Origin: Bacteroidaceae bacterium
GTDB taxonomy: Bacteria > Bacteroidota > Bacteroidia > Bacteroidales > Bacteroidaceae
Direction: 5' to 3'
Length of the DNA stretch: 64,000 bases
Assembly (NCBI GenBank): GCA_011959205.1
Contig: BLLV01000149.1
Span: forward strand, 42,820-106,819
Shown here: one piece after another, positions 62,340-64,000 of the stretch
How positions within the stretch are numbered: the first letter of the stretch is position 1
How the letters are laid out: every line of letters begins with the position of its first letter
The notes under the pieces: model-generated
What the model saw: the letters and a program-made list of their open reading frames with translations, nothing else
The model's database searches: none
Told to the model about the DNA's origin: nothing
Program-made: the position numbers and the translations under genes

Positions 62340-63443
62340 ATGGATATAAATCAGAATTATAGAGAAGCAGTAAAGACCATAAAAGAGGCTATTCTACGCA
62401 GCCAGTACCGTGCAGCCGCATCGGTGAACAAGGAACAGCTATCTCTTTATTATGGCATCGGACGTTACGTGTCGGAAAATTCTCGTACAGGCTTTTGGGG
62501 GAAAGGTGCAATTGAACAAATATCTTCTCTGTTGCAAAAAGAATTGCCGGGGCTAAGGGGATTCTCAGCAACAAGCATAAGAAATATGCGTATTTTTTAC
62601 GAGGAGTGGGATAAGGTTTTAAATCATCAGCCAACGGCTGATGATTTGGTGTTGAATGAAAAATTGCTTCTTGTAGAAATTCATCAGCCACTGGCTGATG
62701 AATTCAATTGGGCTGATTTCCTTTCAATCGGTTTTAGTCATCATACCGAAATAATATCCAAAGCTAAGACTTTGGAAGCAAGGCTATTTTATATACATGA
62801 GTGCGCTACTCGCTATTGGAGTAAATACACTTTAAGGGATTATTTAAAAGCAGACCTCTACAGCCATCGGGGAACTTTGCCTAACAATTTCGCACAAACA
62901 TTGCCTGATACTAAGCAAGCTCTAAAAGCTGTTTGTTCATTTAAAGATGAATACTTGCTTGATTTCATCAATGTGGAGGAACTGAATGAGCAGGAGGAGG
63001 ATTTAGATGAAAAGATAGTAGAAAAGGCGATTGTTACCAATGTGAAGAAGTTCATCATGACCTTTGGGCAAGATTTCAGCTTTATAGGCAATCAATATCG
63101 TGTAGAAGTGGCTGGAGAGGAAATGTTCATTGATTTGTTGTTTTTCAATCGGGAACTTAATTCCTTAGTCGCAGTCGAGTTGAAGTCCGGAAAATTCCGT
63201 ACATCTTATTTGGGGCAGTTGAATACTTATCTATCTGCCTTAGATACATATATCAGAAAGCCACACGAAAATCCCTCTATCGGAATAATCCTTTGCAGGG
63301 AAATGAATCAAACTTTTGTGGAATTTGCTGTTCGTGATTATAACAAGCCGATGGGTGTTGCTACTTACCGTGCATCTAAAGATATGCCGGAACGACTTCG
63401 TAACGCTCTGCCGGACATTGAGGACTTGAAAAAGCTATTGTAA
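62340..63443 (+). CDS. DUF1016 / YhcG-type PDDEXK nuclease-domain protein
   Basis: A 367-residue protein: N-terminal DUF1016 region (Y-Y-G-I-G-R-Y-V-S, F-S-A-T-S-I-R-N-M-R-I-F-Y) and a C-terminal PDDEXK nuclease fold with M-F-I-D-L-L-F-F and V-A-V-E-L-K-S-G-K-F. Relatives occur near restriction and mobile genes; the target is unknown. Residues about 95-122 hold a doubled H-Q-P-x-A-D motif encoded by two palindromes (62622-62646 and 62678-62704). A decayed copy of its F-I-M-T-F-G-Q-D-F-S-F region is at 63691. Confidence 0.87.
   Translation: MDINQNYREAVKTIKEAILRSQYRAAASVNKEQLSLYYGIGRYVSENSRTGFWGKGAIEQISSLLQKELPGLRGFSATSIRNMRIFYEEWDKVLNHQPTADDLVLNEKLLLVEIHQPLADEFNWADFLSIGFSHHTEIISKAKTLEARLFYIHECATRYWSKYTLRDYLKADLYSHRGTLPNNFAQTLPDTKQALKAVCSFKDEYLLDFINVEELNEQEEDLDEKIVEKAIVTNVKKFIMTFGQDFSFIGNQYRVEVAGEEMFIDLLFFNRELNSLVAVELKSGKFRTSYLGQLNTYLSALDTYIRKPHENPSIGIILCREMNQTFVEFAVRDYNKPMGVATYRASKDMPERLRNALPDIEDLKKLL
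62622..62646. repeat. Intragenic palindrome 1 in the PDDEXK gene
   Basis: Perfect 11-bp arms AATCATCAGCC and GGCTGATGATT with an AAC loop, encoding N-H-Q-P-T-A-D-D-L in frame. Confidence 0.9.
62678..62704. repeat. Intragenic palindrome 2 in the PDDEXK gene
   Basis: Perfect 12-bp arms AATTCATCAGCC and GGCTGATGAATT with an ACT loop, encoding I-H-Q-P-L-A-D-E-F in frame; 56 bases after the first palindrome and in the same register. Confidence 0.9.
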
Positions 63444-63610
63444 GGCAAAAGCCTTGTTTCTTTTTTGGGCAGGTAATTGCCTTTTGTTACCTTTGCACAT
63501 GAAGTCCACCACTAAGCGAATTTCTTCGTTTTTTTTTGTTACTATTTTGTTACCCACTATTAGTAATATGTTGGCTTATTCTTTGACAATCAAACTAATA
63601 TACTATTCGA

Positions 63611-63690
63611 TATATAATGTGTGGCAGAATCTCTTCAATAGTTATCAGTTATGGAAAAAGAGAAAGAATGAGATGAAAGATTGCCTGTAA
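63611..63690 (+). pseudogene. Remnant of the BASS transporter 3' end
   Basis: This stretch reads V-W-Q-N-L-F-N-S-Y-Q-L-W-K-K-R-K-N-E-M and matches the tail of the transporter gene at 61640-61700 (V-W-Q-N-I-I-N-S-Y-Q-L-W-K-K-R-K-K-E-L) at DNA and protein level. The rest of the gene is absent; upstream DNA (63444-63610) is AT-rich and shows no homology that I see. Confidence 0.75.
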
Positions 63691-63758
63691 ATATTGTTGC
63701 TAATGTGAAGAAATTCATCATGACCTTTGGGCAAGACTTCAGTTTTATAGGCAATTAA
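63691..63758 (+). pseudogene. Remnant of the PDDEXK nuclease gene
   Basis: Reads I-V-A-N-V-K-K-F-I-M-T-F-G-Q-D-F-S-F-I-G-N then TAA (63756-63758), matching 63029-63100 of the nuclease gene. The stop replaces the Gln codon that follows Asn in the intact copy. About 65 bases match, with scattered substitutions. The rest, 63759-64000, shows no gene that I can support. Confidence 0.75.
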
Positions 63759-64000
63759 ATATAGTACATTATTGGGTTGCCCGTGTTTGTTGGGGGTACA
63801 AAACGAATAATTATTATTTGGATTACCATACAGGTGATATTATTTTTCTGTCGAACTTTTTTGCTTGTCGGACTTTGGTGAATAAGTATGATCCAAGCTT
63901 GACACAACATGTTTTTCTGTTTTCCCCTCTCAGAGTTTAGCAAAGGTGCTACCACTGCTACCACCTTTCTACTGAAACCACGATGAACAGGGCGTTTTAT

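Noticed and set aside
63755-63964. Minus-strand ORF of 69 codons near the window end
   Set aside because: No homology recognised, lies over a decayed region, and lacks a promoter or other support.

Overview
This window looks like the chromosome of a Bacteroidaceae member, most like Phocaeicola/Bacteroides. The signs are GldE, a class II ribonucleotide reductase, SusC-free lipoproteins with C-S-D-D-type signals, Bacteroidota promoters (TTTG about 20 nt upstream of TAnnTTTG), PCMD and YjbH-like envelope proteins, a Bacteroidales-1 RNA behind rplT, and weak Shine-Dalgarno sites. Most of it is ordinary core genome. No tRNA, rRNA, CRISPR array, transposase or integrase was recognised.

Layout. 1-10.8 kb: end of ssb, gldE, a phosphopantetheinyl transferase, a PhoB/PhoR-like two-component pair, cytoplasmic asparaginase, a YihY/BrkB membrane protein, then a short trp operon (promoter, leader peptide with tandem Trp codons, terminator, trpB, trpG) that lacks trpE/D/C/F/A, followed by small envelope proteins. 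10.8-11.6 kb: gene debris (a frameshifted membrane-protein remnant and a C-terminal fragment). 11.66-21.13 kb: a GC-rich, one-strand block of eight secreted proteins, nearly all lipoproteins. It includes a PnrA-like binding protein, a type I periplasmic-binding domain fused to a legumain-type (C13) cysteine peptidase, and an M15-type metallopeptidase. The block ends in a frameshifted lipoprotein remnant. This is the most unusual part of the window and the best candidate for an undescribed system: a set of probably surface-exposed lipoproteins pairing ligand binding with proteolysis, with no ABC permease or ATPase.

21.4-35 kb: S9 peptidase, AraC regulator divergent from an RND efflux operon (adaptor, pump, TolC), a BamA/TamA-like barrel overlapping a phosphoethanolamine transferase, and a XylE-like sugar porter. 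35-44.5 kb: tricorn-like S41 protease, a YtxH/holin-like small-protein operon, SPOR lipoprotein, PCMD protein, and an OmpA / DUF3869-like / YjbH-like envelope operon. 44.7-52.9 kb: ruvX, def, a TPR protein, thrS-infC-rpmI-rplT, Bacteroidales-1 RNA, an EFR1-type ferredoxin and folB. 53-61.7 kb: nrdJ, nitroreductase, dnaA, an MCE/MlaD protein with an amidase, and a BASS-family transporter.

61.8-64 kb: a DUF3795-like gene with no normal start codon, a DUF1016/PDDEXK nuclease gene carrying two in-frame palindromes, then decayed second copies of the transporter 3' end and of part of the nuclease gene, evidence of an old duplication and collapse.
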